This document shows, piece by piece, positions 24,935-36,729 of a stretch of 64,000 bases of DNA (position 1 is the first letter of the stretch; each line of letters opens with the position of its first letter). The notes under the pieces are model-generated. The model made no database searches. It had not been told where the DNA came from and saw only the letters and a list, made by a program, of their open reading frames with translations. Source of the DNA: Ashinkailepas kermadecensis (taxonomy: Eukaryota; Arthropoda; Thecostraca; Neolepadidae); NCBI GenBank assembly GCA_034440615.1, contig JAOTOM010003679.1:1-64000 (forward strand). The letters are read 5' to 3'. Both the position numbers and the translations under genes were made by a program.

Positions 24935-25110
24935 GTCGCAAGACTCAAATGACTCATTGTGATTCAAATGATTGACTCGTGATTCAACTCATTTAAAAGA
25001 AAGAAAGATGTGATTCAACTCGTGACTCAAGATATGTTTTTGGGAAAAGAATCAATTCAACTCACGACCCCCCCCTAAACGATTTATTTATGAGTCGATT
25101 CTCGATTTAA
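24935..25110. repeat. GACTC/GAGTC-rich block (right)
   Basis: Repeats of GATTCAACTCGTGACTC type matching the block at 22605-22810, ending near GAGTCGATTC at 25092. Confidence 0.45.
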
Positions 25111-26506
25111 CTCCAGGCGGGGAAAAAAAAGGCCCCGCCATACATTTTTGTCTCCAATTTGTGCTTGGGGGCTTCTCTGTAAATACCCTATTCTCATTTT
25201 GACACAAACACCTACCTTGAGAATCTATTTTAACACAAAAAAGCATACTCTCCCCCACAGAGATGGAGATCCTGGGGGTTGGAGGGTCAGGAATTCCCAT
25301 GAGATTGTCATGTGTGCAGACCTAAATTCAGACATGCAGAAAGACCTACAGGCATGCATCAAGGAACATCAAGTGCACAGCTCTCAGAAGTTCACCAGGC
25401 ACTTCATCAGTCTGGGCCTAGTGTACCCGATGCAGGCAAACACCACATGCAATTGGGCCAGACAATGGGTGTCCTAAAGCTTAGTACATGGCATGAACAT
25501 CCCGGTACAACATTTGATTGCTCTTCACCCAATTGCTTCCTAAATTTGCAGCATACCTACTGAATGCAGCAAAAAGAAAAAAATCCTCCCTGAGATGTGA
25601 GGGACCCCAGTACTGAAAAATGCACTGGCCCTTCAAAAAAAATAGTGTCTGAAACTTGAAGGTCATGCTGGCACCCAAGAAGACTGCCCAGCCCCCCAAA
25701 ACTCACCAGGACCAGAAATATCATGTTGGCCCTGAAAATCCACAGGAGACCCTGGAACAGCCCCCCCCCCCTGAATTGTGTAATGATCAGAAAAGCTGGT
25801 CTGAACACAAAATATCAGTTTGGGCCTTGAAAGACCCAGTCAGACCACCAAGCATCAGGCCTTGAGCCCCCCTCAAGAATGTGCTTGTAACACATAGAAA
25901 ACATCCTGTGGCCAAACACCCAACCCTGGGGGGGGGGGGGATTTTAGGAATCATCCAATTTCCAAAATAAAGCTTTGAGCAGCTAGCATTTTATTGGTAT
26001 GCTTTAGACAATATTTGTCTAATGAAATGTTTCTAAATTTTGAGTGTCATTCCAGTGCAAAAATGGTAAAATTAGTTGTGCATCCATGGTTGAATATTCC
26101 AGTGAGGGATTCCGAACCTCTTCCACCCTTCTCATGATTGAAACAAATTTAAAACCAATCCTATGAACAAACCAGATATCCTGGACCAAAAATGCATTGT
26201 CAAGACCCAAAATCGGAGGAGAGACCCTAGTGTGTGTGTGTGCATCTCTACATTGCCTACAACTTGTTTCCTTCAAACCTACTTCTGTTTGGCTGTGCTG
26301 GTTCATGTGATGGATGTACATTTCCTAAATAATATTGTAAATGCACTTCCATCGTCTTTGTTCAATCCATGACATATGGCATGTGTTTATATTTGCTGAG
26401 AAGTATGACAGTTTTCACAATGTCACAGCACTGACTTATCCAATGGCATACTGGTGGATGTTTTGTTGAAATGAAGAGGCCATGACGGGAATATTGGTGT
26501 GGTTTG
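25111..26506. other. Unannotated intergenic stretch
   Basis: Contains loosely repeated C-rich and ACCAG/CCTGAA-rich text at 25560-25900 and homopolymer runs of C (25760) and G (25930). No gene is evident. Confidence 0.4.
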
Positions 26507-26520
26507 CAAGATTTTATTGA

Positions 26521-26666
26521 GGTAAGATGCTCGTCTCACAATCGAAAGATTGTGGGTTCGAATCTCACCTGTCTCTACTCTTCGCCCGCGACCAATCGGC
26601 GTGAGAGATTGGCGACGCTATATGACTCAACGGTCGACGTGTCGTAAAGCCAATAACCAACCAACC
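26521..26666 (+). mobile_element. tRNA-derived SINE, 5'-truncated, with 14-bp TSD
   Basis: Starts at GGTAAGATGCTCG, so box A is cut off; box B (GGGTTCGAATC) remains. The body matches the copy at 51146 to the GTCGTAAA region and ends in (AACC)n. The flanks are the exact 14-bp direct repeat CAAGATTTTATTGA (26507-26520 and 26667-26680), the mark of target-primed insertion by a LINE. Confidence 0.9.
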
Positions 26667-26680
26667 AAGATTTTATTGAA

Positions 26681-27165
26681 TGTGCATATGAATGATAAAA
26701 TGTATTATATAACTATGCCTGCGATTGATATCCAGACTTGTGAATAGAATAAAAGGCAGGGCATGAAACAAATACTTTCCTGAGTTGCTGTTTTGTACTG
26801 TTGGCATTTAGGTGTGCAATGAATTATCTGTATATCAACATAATTTTTGTGGAAAGTACTTCATGTTTTTTTTTGTATATGGTATGATATATATTCCAGA
26901 CATTTTGTGTTGTATCATGTATGCATGAGTATAGCAGCAGGGTGCCAGCTGGAGTACTTCAACGTGAGCCCTCCTTGGCCAGGTATTCCAGGACAACGAC
27001 CCTCAGTGTGACATTTCAGACATGTGGCTGACATGCCTCATCCCTCCCAGACATCAAATCCACATGCCTGAAAATGTCATGGTATGATGTCTGCCACCCA
27101 GGATATGCAGATCTGATGATCTGATGCTGCCTGATCACATGCGATCTGATGTGATCTGATGCAAC
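26681..27165. other. Upstream region of the GFOD gene
   Basis: No TATA box or other promoter I can name. The last 60 bp contain several GATCTGAT repeats, and ATGCTGCCTG at about 27124 duplicates the start-codon context ATGCTGCCTG at 27166. Confidence 0.35.
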
Positions 27166-28691
27166 ATGCTGCCTGGCGTGGGCGTGTTCGGAACCGGGAA
27201 GCTGACTGAGGCAGTGGTTCCTCACCTGCGCTCGCTGGGCTTCAATGTGGTCGCTCTATGGGGACAGACATTGGAGGATGCGTCAAAGGTAGCAGGTGAG
27301 CTGGTGTGTAGGGCCTCTCAAGCTGGTGCCCAAGAAAGTGCTCCAGTGGCATACGCCACAAAGCGCATAAGCTTTTGCATGATGTTGGTATGCTCTCAAA
27401 TTGTTACACATTATACTTGCCATGCTCTTCAGCTAGCCGTGTCCCATTGTTTTGCAGTTTTCTTCATGTGATGTGCTCTTCATTTACTGTGCATTCCATT
27501 TGCTAATCTCCCCATTTGCTATCTAATTTACATTGCTGAGTAATGCAACATAAAATTTTGCAAGCACTGTTGCGATCTGAGGTTATACTTGGCTGATGAG
27601 ATGTGAGGTGTCCTGAGCGGCGGGTGGGTGTGGCACACCGTGGTCTGCAGCAGCAGGTGTGGGTGCGGCTGATAACATTGTGGCCTGCAGGTGTGCTGCA
27701 CATCGACTACTCCACCAGCCACGTGGACGATGTGCTGCTGCACAAGGACGTCGACCTGGTGCTGGTGCTGTCGCAGCCGAGCCTGCAGTCGCAGATCGCC
27801 GTCAAGGCGATGGGCATCGGCAAGCACGTGGTGTGCGACCGTCCGGCGGGCCTGTGCCAGTCGGAGCTGCTGAAGATGGTGCTGGCGGCGCAGTACTACC
27901 CGGCGCTGCTGTCGCTCGTCGGCTACGGACTGCGCTACCTGCCAGCTGTGCAGAAGCTCCGCCAGGCGGTGCGCGACGGCTACGTGGGCGACGTGCGGCT
28001 GGTGGAGGCGCGCGTCACCTGCGGCAGCCTGCTGGACGGCGTCGGCTACAACTGGCGCTGCGAGTCGGCCATGGGCGGCGGCCTGCTCTCTCTCATCGGC
28101 AGCCACGTGATCGACCTGGTCAGCCACGTGATCGGCCAGCGCGCGCGCCGCGTCAACGGCACGCTGCGCACCTACACGCGGCAGACGCGCCTGATCCACG
28201 GCATCCGACACGTGGCGGCCGACGATTTCTGCGCCTTCCAGATGGAGATGGACGGCGGCGCGCTGGTGACTGTGACGCTCAACTCGCACCTGACCGGCCT
28301 GCAGCAGGAGGTGCTGGTGTGCGGCGACTGGGGCCACCTGACGGCGCGCGGCGCCAGTCTGGCCGGCTTCCGCGCCGGCGCGCACGAGACACTGTACGGC
28401 ACCGAGGCGACGGCGCCGCCGGCGCCGCCGCCGCAGCTGCCGGAGGCGGGGCCGCAGCCGGCGCTGTACACGGCGGGCATGCTGCACCTGCTGACGGCCG
28501 TGGGCAGGTTGTTCTCGGACGGCGAGTCGCTGCAGGAGGCGGCCTCCTTCCAGGACGGCCAGTACGTGACCGCCGTGCTGGAGGCGGTCCGCTCGTCGGC
28601 CGCCAGCCACGCCTGGACGCAGGTGTGTATCCGCCAACACATGCTGGAGACCAACTACCTGGGCATGCCTCTGCGCTCGGCCGATTGCTAA
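27166..28691 (+). CDS. GFOD: GFOD1/2-like oxidoreductase (Gfo/Idh/MocA family), two exons
   Basis: Exons are 27166-27295 and 27691-28691, spliced G|GTGAGC...CTGCAG|GT across a 395-bp intron; the phases agree and give 376 aa, close to the 385-390 of vertebrate GFOD1/2. The start MLPGVGVFGTG matches the family start exactly and holds the N-terminal glycine-rich NAD(P)-binding loop (residues 4-11). Other family marks are GIGKHVVCDRP (about residues 86-95), AAQYYPALLSLVG, EARVTCGSLL, the MGGGLLSLIGSHVIDL helix and GIRHVAADDFCAFQME. By family the fold is a Rossmann domain plus a C-terminal alpha/beta dehydrogenase-like domain. The substrate is not known from sequence, and GFOD proteins may not all be active enzymes. 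Exon 2 is extremely GC-rich at third positions, unlike its AT-rich surroundings. Polyadenylation is unclear; an AATAAA lies at 29555. Confidence 0.92.
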
Positions 28692-28833
28692 CACCAAAGG
28701 CGCACCTCTCGTCAACGCTGCATGCCCACTGCAGTCGATGCGCCCCTAAACCCCACCTCTCGTCAACCAGTGGTGTCATGCCAATGACTTGTCATGTGAC
28801 ATGACGTGACCTTGCTTGACCTTGTAATGTCTT
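28692..28833 (+). other. Presumed GFOD 3' UTR with SINE-tail-like fragment
   Basis: ACCTCTCGTCAAC occurs twice (about 28704 and 28757). Between them GTCGATGCGCCCCTAAACCC (28735-28754) matches the 3' end of the SINE family seen at 50330, so a small SINE scrap may lie in the 3' UTR. Confidence 0.4.
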
Positions 28834-28899
28834 CTTTTTGTTTGCTTTGGTATGGCGACCGTATTTCCATACGGTCGCCATACCAAAGCAAACAAAAAG
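28834..28899. repeat. Perfect 31-bp inverted repeat, 4-nt loop
   Basis: Arms 28834-28864 and 28869-28899 are perfectly complementary over 31 bp, around loop TTCC. The arm contains GGTATGGCGACCGTAT next to the loop. It lies 143 bp after the GFOD stop codon and, if transcribed in the 3' UTR, would form an uninterrupted hairpin. Confidence 0.9.
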
Positions 28900-30281
28900 C
28901 AGGAATGAATGATAGAAGGAATGATATATGATATGATATGATGCAAGGAATGATATATTGAAGTAAAATCACCTTTTGGTAACACAGGCATGTGACAACA
29001 AACAGTAGGGCAACTGACCAATTGAACAAAGCAGAAAAGCCATCTATAAGGTTAAGAGATATGTACATTTAGAGATTGTTTTTCTCTCGTCTACATGTGA
29101 TCTCCTTTAGTTCCTTGATACAATGCACATGTTTATTTAATGCGAATTTTGGTGTCATGTATTTCATTAATTTGACTACTTCCATGTGTCAAACCTTTAG
29201 TCCTTTTTAGTCTGGTTGAAGTGTAGTTCCACCAGGTATGTCAGCCAAGCTTTCGTTGGCACACATTCTTAAAAATGTGCTAGGATCCAAACGCTTGAGC
29301 TCTCAGTCAGAGCATGGTTTCATCTGTGGTACGCCTTGGTGGCCGAATAAGGCAGAAGTGCTTCTTCGGTAGCTTCCCCAAGGTCCAGAGATTTCGCCTC
29401 CTGCTGCACTTCGCAGTGGACGGTTGCAGAAGGACCGACAAGGAAGCCTGACGTTATGCAGCTGATTTATGTTATACAGACGTTATGCAGCATTTTATGT
29501 TTCCTATGCATAGTCTGTCATTAGCAAATCCTATAAGGTTTTGAGTTGTATTCTAATAAAACCCATTGGAGGTTTTTTTTATTTTTGTAGTGGTGATTTA
29601 CCCTTCCAGAATATCTGGATTTTGTTACCAAAAAGTTGTGTGCGAACGAAGCTTTATTCCATATTATGTGTGGCACCGTAGCTTATGTACGAGCACATGA
29701 ACTCCAAAGACTCTACCTCATTTCATGTTCAGATCTGTAGTATGAAAAGTTCGCGTGAAAGTAAATGGTAGTGTTTATAACTTGTCTAGATGCTTATGGG
29801 CATGTACATGTACACATCCATGTATATAGGCATATATGTTCACACGAATGATGTTCTCACGAGGATAGTCTTGCAGACGTCGGTATTAAGCAGATGTCAC
29901 AGCACCTATTGAAGGATGTCACACCATTCGCAAGGTTTACATGCATTTTCGCTGCCGGTTATATTGGTACCATTCCCCATGGTTGAGATGTTGTAATCGG
30001 TATGCATCTACGAGGTATGCATCTCGTATTTGTGACATCAAGCACGACTGTTGACGGGCGACAGCGAAAGCCGGGTGACACGCGGGTCTACCCTGCCTCA
30101 TGCACGACCCGACCACATCCGGCCTGACCGACACGCTTGTGAATGAAGCCTTGGGAACTTTTTGTCACTACATTTTAACTGGATGGCGCTGCTCCCCGCG
30201 TAATCTGTAGTGGTCATTGCCACGCCACCAGCCGTTCCTGCCGTCGGCGGCACGCGCCGATCGTGTGCCTGCCGCATGGGA
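28900..30281. other. Unannotated region downstream of GFOD
   Basis: No gene recognised. It contains an AATAAA at 29555-29560 that could serve GFOD if its 3' UTR is long. Confidence 0.35.
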
Positions 30282-30369
30282 GTAATACATCCCGGCTCTT
30301 GCCCTGGCTTGTGCAGGCCTCTGATGTAATACATCCCGGCTCTTGCCCTGGCTTGTGCAGGCCTCTGAT
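30282..30369 (+). repeat. Perfect 44-bp tandem duplication
   Basis: Two adjacent copies (30282-30325, 30326-30369) of a unit beginning GTAATACATCCCGGCTCTTG. They appear identical, suggesting a recent duplication. Confidence 0.85.
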
Positions 30370-30934
30370 GGTGCCTTGTACTGGCACGTTGTGTCATGGT
30401 TTCAGTCCACATGATTCACGTTTCTATAACGGACAGCTGACGGCCCTTGTTACGCCTATATTGTGATGTTGGGGATGTTGGGCAGCACAACCTCGCCTCG
30501 TGTCGTGATTTCGAGTCGTGTGCGTGATCAGTGTGGTCCTCCAGGGCTCAGCCGTCCAGTTGTTTTGGAAGCGTTCTGCAGATAGTAGCTGTCACGCTCG
30601 CCTTGTTGTCGTTGTGTTTCAGCATACCGGTGCGTTCGAGTTAATTGCTGATCAGTGCAGTGATTCTTTTGCATAATGCAATTACCGATTTTATATATCT
30701 TACGGAATACATAATATGTGTACTTTGATGCACTACTTGCCTTTTAAATAGTTACTTCGATCGAGGCAGGAGGGTGAAAGGGCTGTATGTGAAAACGAAG
30801 AAACTTTCGGCTAGGCCCGACCGTAATGATCTAGGTTATATTTTAACCGTCATGCTACTATGTTTCTAACCAGGTAATGGAGGGCAGTGAAGTTTTATAA
30901 AGCGGTAGCCTGATGAACTGCAGGCGCAATAACT

Positions 30935-31790
30935 ATGCGTCCTTTACTGCTTGATGCCTTGCAGCGAATAGACACCTGCCGATACTGCTCTCGAACCTAC
31001 ACAGACGGGTCCAAGAGTGGCAATGGAACTGGTTGTGCATTTGCATGCGAGACAACCACAAGGTTGTTCCCTTTCCCACCACACTCGTTTGTGTATACCG
31101 AGGAGTTAGTGGCGGTTGCCAAGGTACTGTGTTTTTGGAAGCTGGAGATGAACATTTACTGTCATTGTAACAGACTTGTTGTACCCTGTGGTCCTTTTAC
31201 CCACCAAACCCCCTTACTCAAGAGATCTTGATTCGTATAGCTGCATTGAACAAGGCAAGTAAGAGGATTGTCCTTTGTTGGATACCGAGCCACACCGGCA
31301 TCACTGGCAACGAGCTGGCAGACGCTGCAGCCAAACGTGCCGCGCGGTCACGGTGGACTCTAACTCTACTCCTCCCCACTGAAGATAACTGCTCAGAAAT
31401 ATCAGTTTTTGCGTAGGAAATTGCAAGAATGCTCAGGTTTCCATAAACTCCGGTATCTGAAACGCAGCCTTGCGCCTTTGTCGTCATCGCTGAGAAAATC
31501 TAGGAGAGGGGAGGTGACTGGCACGCCTGCGAATAGGGCACATATACGCTACACACGGGTACCTTCTGACCAGGAAGGCGAAACTACGCTGTTCACGATG
31601 TGACGCACCTATTACATTTCGGCACATCCTGTTTTCTTGTCCCAAAGTCCAGGAGGAACGAAATATTTCGACCAAAGCTTTTGCACAACCTCGTACTGCG
31701 ATATTTGCACGGGTCAAATAAGTCGGTATGCAGCGTCTGCCCCACGTTATTTATCCCTTTCAAAAATAGACATACGCAGTCTGATGTAGT
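30935..31790 (+). pseudogene. LINE ORF2 C-terminal remnant (RNase H and zinc motif)
   Basis: Frames in different phases encode TYTDGSKSGNGTGCAF (about 30995), CWIPSHTGITGNELADAAAK (about 31280) and, in a further phase, a C-X2-C...H...C motif at about 31590-31640 (CSRCDAP, HILFSC). This is the order found at the end of ORF2 in RNase H-bearing LINEs, as in the element at 11881-12570, but it is a different family and heavily decayed. No reverse transcriptase is present upstream. Confidence 0.75.
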
Positions 31791-33439
31791 GTTATGAAAA
31801 CAAATATGGCCACAAAATAACCACAAGCAGTTAATGTGTCATTAAGCCCATGTAATCAGTGAAGCTGCACCGCTGGAGACTCCGTACCGCGGCGCATCTG
31901 CTCTTATGCAGGCCCGGGAAACGCACATGGCCGTGTCTCGCATCTCGCAGTACCTTCATGTGTTTGATTAAGCAGTCATCTTCTGAAAATGTGTCACGTT
32001 CACTGAAGTTATTTTATCGAGATCTCACACAAAGTAGGTATGTGCAACATCTGATGCATCTGAGGTATCGGAGATCCCGTGAAATGTGCTGATGCCCGGT
32101 GATTGCGTCATCAGCGCGACCGGGCGCTCCACTTTCACCAACCGTCAAGGTCAAATTTGCCGTCCGGTTTTACGTTTGCAACATTAAAAGGTGTCCTAGT
32201 ACTTTGCTGTAGATGGCGGGAAGAGTAGCGCCGCTGTCATGGCCAGATGCTGCGGAAGGCCCTGGAGGTGGCCAATTTTCGTCACCGCAGGCGTCAGTGC
32301 TCGTGTTGCAATCATGCCATAAACTTGGAGTTTCCAGATGTAAAGTGAATTCAGAAACGGTGTACCAAGCTCTGCTTAGCACGGATCCAATAGTCAGGCA
32401 ACAGTCGATCAGTTTCAATTTCCGAAGAAAGGGTTTGGTAGGTCGTACGAAAAGCCATACGTAAAGCCCTTCCTGCATGACTTTTACTGGTTTCTTGTGG
32501 TTGTGGCAATATGAAATATTTATGCTTAAAATGTGTACAAGGAACTGGCGAAGCGAATTCCATAAGTACAGAAGATATTACTGTCTATAGCGTCACGTTG
32601 ACAACAACATGGGCTCCTCCATGGATGTGCCGGCATCAGTGTTCCCTTCAAAAAGTTCGTGAACAAATGAAATCCGGAGGAAATAATTTGATCAAGAAGG
32701 CGAACTTCCAATGCAAGCAAGCGAAAAAGACGTGCTTACCGAACAGCATAGCAAACTGGTACACGCCATCATTTGTACATAATTATAGGGGTTGTATGAC
32801 TATTATGCCTCCAGAGAGCATACCCGTGCATGCGGGAACAACTCCAATATATCATTTAGCAGCAGGCCATGTCACTGGCGCCTTCAATGGTGCACCGCAA
32901 GTTATTCGGAACCAATGATGCTGAATATATCACTTTTGGCAGAGTTGCCTTGGCGATCTGTTCAGAGCGGTTCGATTGTAGAACCTTACATTAGATCTCC
33001 GCTACCACTGGCAGGTTTCCACAAATGAGTCTCAGCATGGCATATCAGATCGTAATGTGGTCAAGTGTCAATGTCCTAAAACTATTTTCCATCAGCTGTG
33101 TGGATGAAAAGGGCTGAAATCGCCAACACGGTGGCAGACTGGAAAAATTCACTCACACGGATGAAGAACAAACTTGTTCGGTAACAGAGGCGCAGCCAAG
33201 AGCCGCGCCCCCTTAGGAACGAAAAGTATACTAGAAGCAATCGATTTTGAGATTTTAACGACGCAAAACCTTAACTTTTCGGCGCGCTTCGCACGCCCAA
33301 CGTTTTGTCTGTTTCTGTGCATTATTTTGTAGTCGGACCCCTCCCCTTAAGAAACCCTGGCCGCGGCATTGCCCGATAGTAGTGGAAAATTGGAAGAACA
33401 TGCAAGATAGGGCCTCAAAGATGAAAAACCAACACAGGT
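31791..33439. other. Unannotated intergenic stretch
   Basis: Holds an 83-aa and a 135-aa open frame (32213-32464, 32511-32918) with no recognisable domain. Weakly complementary C/G-rich ends near 33185-33215 and 33335-33370 might be a decayed MITE, but I found no target duplication. Confidence 0.35.
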
Positions 33440-33441
33440 TC

Positions 33442-33483
<42 letters not shown>
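33440..33483. repeat. (AT)n(GT)n microsatellite
   Basis: About 24 bp of AT followed by about 19 bp of GT. Confidence 0.9.
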
Positions 33484-34134
33484 ACCATCATTTCACGTTA
33501 TTTATCACTTATGGTCAGATTATCTGCACTTTCTGCTTGCGGTAATGGTGAAAACTTCAGCCAATGATGAAAAAGATACATTTCCATTAGCTGTGAATTT
33601 CCAGGTTAAACGGTAAATTATCGTACACTGTGCTACGGGTCTTGCCCTAGTTTGTATCAATGTGATGTTTGCGTATGGCATTTCCAAGTATTCTGGCATG
33701 TGTCAATGTACACAAACATCAGAAAAGCAATAAGGTGGTGGTCTTGGCATGCCTATGAATATACAACTTTTGGTTAAGCCCCTGCTGTAAACCATAGGCA
33801 TGTAGCGCCACCTAGAAACATTATGTTACTACCGATATTGACACTTCCATTTCCTATACCAATAATATCAGCCGATATTACCTCGCGCGATCTCTGTGTA
33901 TCCTGTGTGGCATTTGGTAACAGTTTTGGGACCGTCGGTGGAGGCTCGCTATCTTAGGACGTTTTAGGATAAAACTCGAATGGCTTGGTCATGAAGAAAA
34001 TAGTCTGGTTCCAAGTCACCAAGTGCTCACGGTGGCCAGCTAAAGTTCAGTGTGTCAAATAGATTAAAATTCAGCTACTGAACAGTTTAGCTACCCACGA
34101 TTCGCGATGCAAAAGTTATGCGAGGAAATCTGAG
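33484..34134. other. Unannotated intergenic stretch
   Basis: No frame, repeat or motif I can support. Confidence 0.35.
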
Positions 34135-34352
34135 GTGGGGGAGAACTCGTGTAGTAGTCAACATAGTTGGCAATTGTTGGTGGGGGCAGACCTCCTGTGG
34201 CAGTCGACATAGTTCACAATTGTTGGTGGGGTAGAACCCCTGTGGTAGTCCACATAGTTCACAATTGTTCGGGGGAAAATCCTGTGGTAGTCAACATAGT
34301 TCATAATTGTTGGTGGGGAGAACTCCTGTGGTAGTCAACATAGTTCACAATT
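34135..34352 (+). repeat. Minisatellite, about 56-bp unit, about 4 copies
   Basis: Degenerate units with the core CTGTGGTAGTCAACATAGTT followed by CACAATTGTTGGTGGGG. Confidence 0.8.
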
Positions 34353-34673
34353 TGTATATTTGTTGGTTTTATGCCGCAATCACCAAAACAAGGCTTAGTC
34401 AGTGGTGTAGCTGCTTATCTCAATATCCGCGGTCAGCTGTTCGAGGCGAACAAACACAGTAATGTCACACTTCACCACTGGTTTAGCGTTGGTTGCACGC
34501 TTTTGACACCTTCCTTTCCGTTCCATCCGTTCTGTATATTGCACGTGTGTCTCGCTTTCACTACACTTTCACTCTGCTCTTCTCTTTCAGGTAACCATGT
34601 CCGAAGTCTGGTAGACCGTTAGATCAGTCGTGTGTGATGCTTACGAACGGACTGTGATCGTGTCTTGCTGATT

Positions 34674-34715
34674 CCTGATTGCTGATTGCTGATTGCTGAT
34701 TGCTGATTGCTGATT
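34674..34715 (+). repeat. (GCTGATT)n heptamer repeat
   Basis: Six to seven head-to-tail copies of the 7-mer GCTGATT. Confidence 0.9.
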
Positions 34716-34790
34716 CGTGAATACACTTTTGGTCTTCACGTTTCATCACGTGCGGTCGTTGAAAGGCCACGATGACGGCCGCCGTGGGCC

Positions 34791-35126
34791 AGGGGTTTGC
34801 CATCATGTCGCCGGGCCGTGGCGATGTGCCCGAGACGCCAGTGTGGCTGGTGTGGGTACCTGTGTGTTTCCACCGCTATCGCTCTGGAGAGCAGCTTTGC
34901 CGAGGGGTTTGCCATCATGTCGCCGGCCGTGGCGATGTGACCGAGACGCCAATGTGGCTGGTGTGGGTACCTGTGTGTTTCCACCGCTATCGCTCTGGAG
35001 AGCAGCTTTGCCGAGGGGTTTGTCATCATGTCGCGGGCCGTGGCGATGTGACCGAGACGCCAGTGTGGCTGGTGTGGGTACCTGTGTGTTTCCACCGCTA
35101 TCGCTCTGGAGAGCAGCTTTGCCGAG
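34791..35126 (+). repeat. Minisatellite, 111-112-bp unit, three copies
   Basis: Three copies start at 34791, 34903 and 35014, each from AGGGGTTTG(C/T)CATCATGTCG to GGAGAGCAGCTTTGCCG. The period is close to 37 codons, so frames stay open on both strands and give repeated peptides such as WLVWVPVCFHRYRSGEQLCR. There is no similarity to a known protein, so I treat it as non-coding. Confidence 0.85.
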
Positions 35127-35744
35127 TGGGGCAACAGGTGGCGTTCTGAATTTTGCACACGGCTGTGAAGCCTAACATCTGCATTGAGGGGAAGCATGTT
35201 CCTCCTGATTTATCCCTAATTAGCGTATTGAAATGTGCTCAACTCCAAGGCGTGGAAAATCCCGAATTCCGAGGCGTACCTCGGAATTCAAGCGAAATGC
35301 CGTTGAAGTTGCTTCTTCGCATTGAGCGGTAGATGGTGAAGATGATGCGGTATGGCGGAGCACAGGCGGCAGCCGAGCCGGAGCCCGGCCGTTAGCCCAC
35401 CGTGGACTGACCTGGCCTCTGTACGGACAGTGCAGGCAGCCAGGCCTCCGGCGAGCAACACCAAGTCTGGGAGACTAAGGAGCACAGCAGAACTGGGAAA
35501 CGCGTTATCAAAGAAAAACGGACGTGTTTCTCAACTTAACAAAATGATGTTGATTCAGTGGCAGACGCAATGTTGTCACAGCCATCATGCAGCATATTGC
35601 GACAACTCGTTTTGGCAATGTAGTTGTGCTACTAAGGATGCTGCGCGGTATCCCTCATCCGTACAGGTGGACCTTCCGGATAAGAGTATAACTTTCCTGA
35701 AGGTTCTTATTTTGAAGAAAAAAAGCTAACGAACATCTGGCTCC
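35127..35744 (+). other. Unannotated stretch with an unrecognised 125-aa frame
   Basis: An open frame at 35352-35729 starts with a Ser/Arg/Pro-rich segment and has several Cys/His residues, but in no arrangement I recognise. It could be a first exon of an unknown gene. No splice site or partner exon supports this. Confidence 0.25.
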
Positions 35745-35960
35745 AAGGGGCATTCTCTTCCGTCTCGGTGGATTCCTATTCTGCTTGTCTTGGGGCTCCT
35801 ATTCTGTCTAAGAGCCTCTTTCACCTTCGAGGCTTCCTCTTCCGTCTTCGGGGCCTCCTTCCGTATCGAGGATTCCTCTTCTTTTGTGGAGCCTATTGTT
35901 TCCTCCGGGCACCTCTTTCGAGCATCCTCTGGCCTCCATTGGGGGTAGAAGAGGCCTCAG
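35745..35960. repeat. Degenerate TTCCTCTTCCGTCTTCG-type repeat
   Basis: Irregular about 25-30-bp repeats around GGATTCCTCTTCCGTCTTCG. They grade in style into the arrays at 36730 and 38120. Confidence 0.55.
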
Positions 35961-36484
35961 TTGGCGAGAGAAGAGACCCCATGCAGTGTCGGACTTTTGG
36001 CTTGATGATCCTCATTTTGTGCTGAAAGATGCTTAAAGGCTTAACGTGATGCTTAAAGGCGCTCCTCTGGCGCTTTTGATTGTATATTTATGGAGTTCTT
36101 GCTTGGCTTGCTAAAGGGGTCTCTCGTTGCATAAACAACGTTTTGAAACTTCTACGGATTCCATGAGGTTCTTCTCGCTCCATGACACTCCATGAGAGGG
36201 CTTGTTTGATGGGAAGTGAGGGACACACGATATGCTGTCTCCGAATCAGAAAAGTTAGGTACTCGTTCGCCCTCCCCTGTTCCGCGGTCCCTATGTGGGC
36301 TGGACTTCCGTTGCACCAGAACTGTGTGAGGATGGAGCCCTCACTCTAAACGCAATCCAATCTGTTACCCGTGAGGCATTCAGCGGAGTAGTTTGGTGGA
36401 CTGAAAATGTCCGGATTCGATCGAAGGTCCTAACACCCGAAGTTTCAGTTAGAACTCAGTCGGTGCACAAGTTATTCTGATGTC

Positions 36485-36486
<2 letters not shown>

Positions 36487-36512
<26 letters not shown>
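36487..36512. repeat. (AT)n microsatellite
   Basis: About 24 bp of AT, then a short GTAT run. Confidence 0.9.
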
Positions 36513-36520
<8 letters not shown>

Positions 36521-36729
36521 GTGCACATATGTGTCTTACACGGGCAAAATGGGAGTTGTTAGGCTATGATAATGGTGAAATTTCTGCAGCATGGGTCGTT
36601 TTCATGAGGACAATTTTGATGCAGGGTCTTCTTAGTTTCCTCACAATTCCAGCAACAGAAAATCCGTTCCCGTGTAGCATGATGCCAATGAACCAATGAA
36701 TGTAATTGCGGAGTCTGACGAACGACCTA

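Noticed and set aside
27528..28715. 395-aa open frame on the minus strand
   Set aside because: Shadow of GFOD exon 2: extreme GC content at third codon positions removes stops from the opposite strand. The plus strand has clear family motifs and splice sites.
27659..28804. 381-aa plus-strand frame overlapping GFOD exon 2
   Set aside because: Ala/Gly/Arg/Pro-rich out-of-frame reading of the same GC-rich exon.
32511..32918. 135-aa frame with several Cys residues
   Set aside because: No recognisable domain, splice partner or codon bias; kept only as unannotated sequence.
34736..35197. 153-aa minus-strand repeat protein
   Set aside because: Three-copy 111-bp minisatellite; equally open on both strands, with no known domain.
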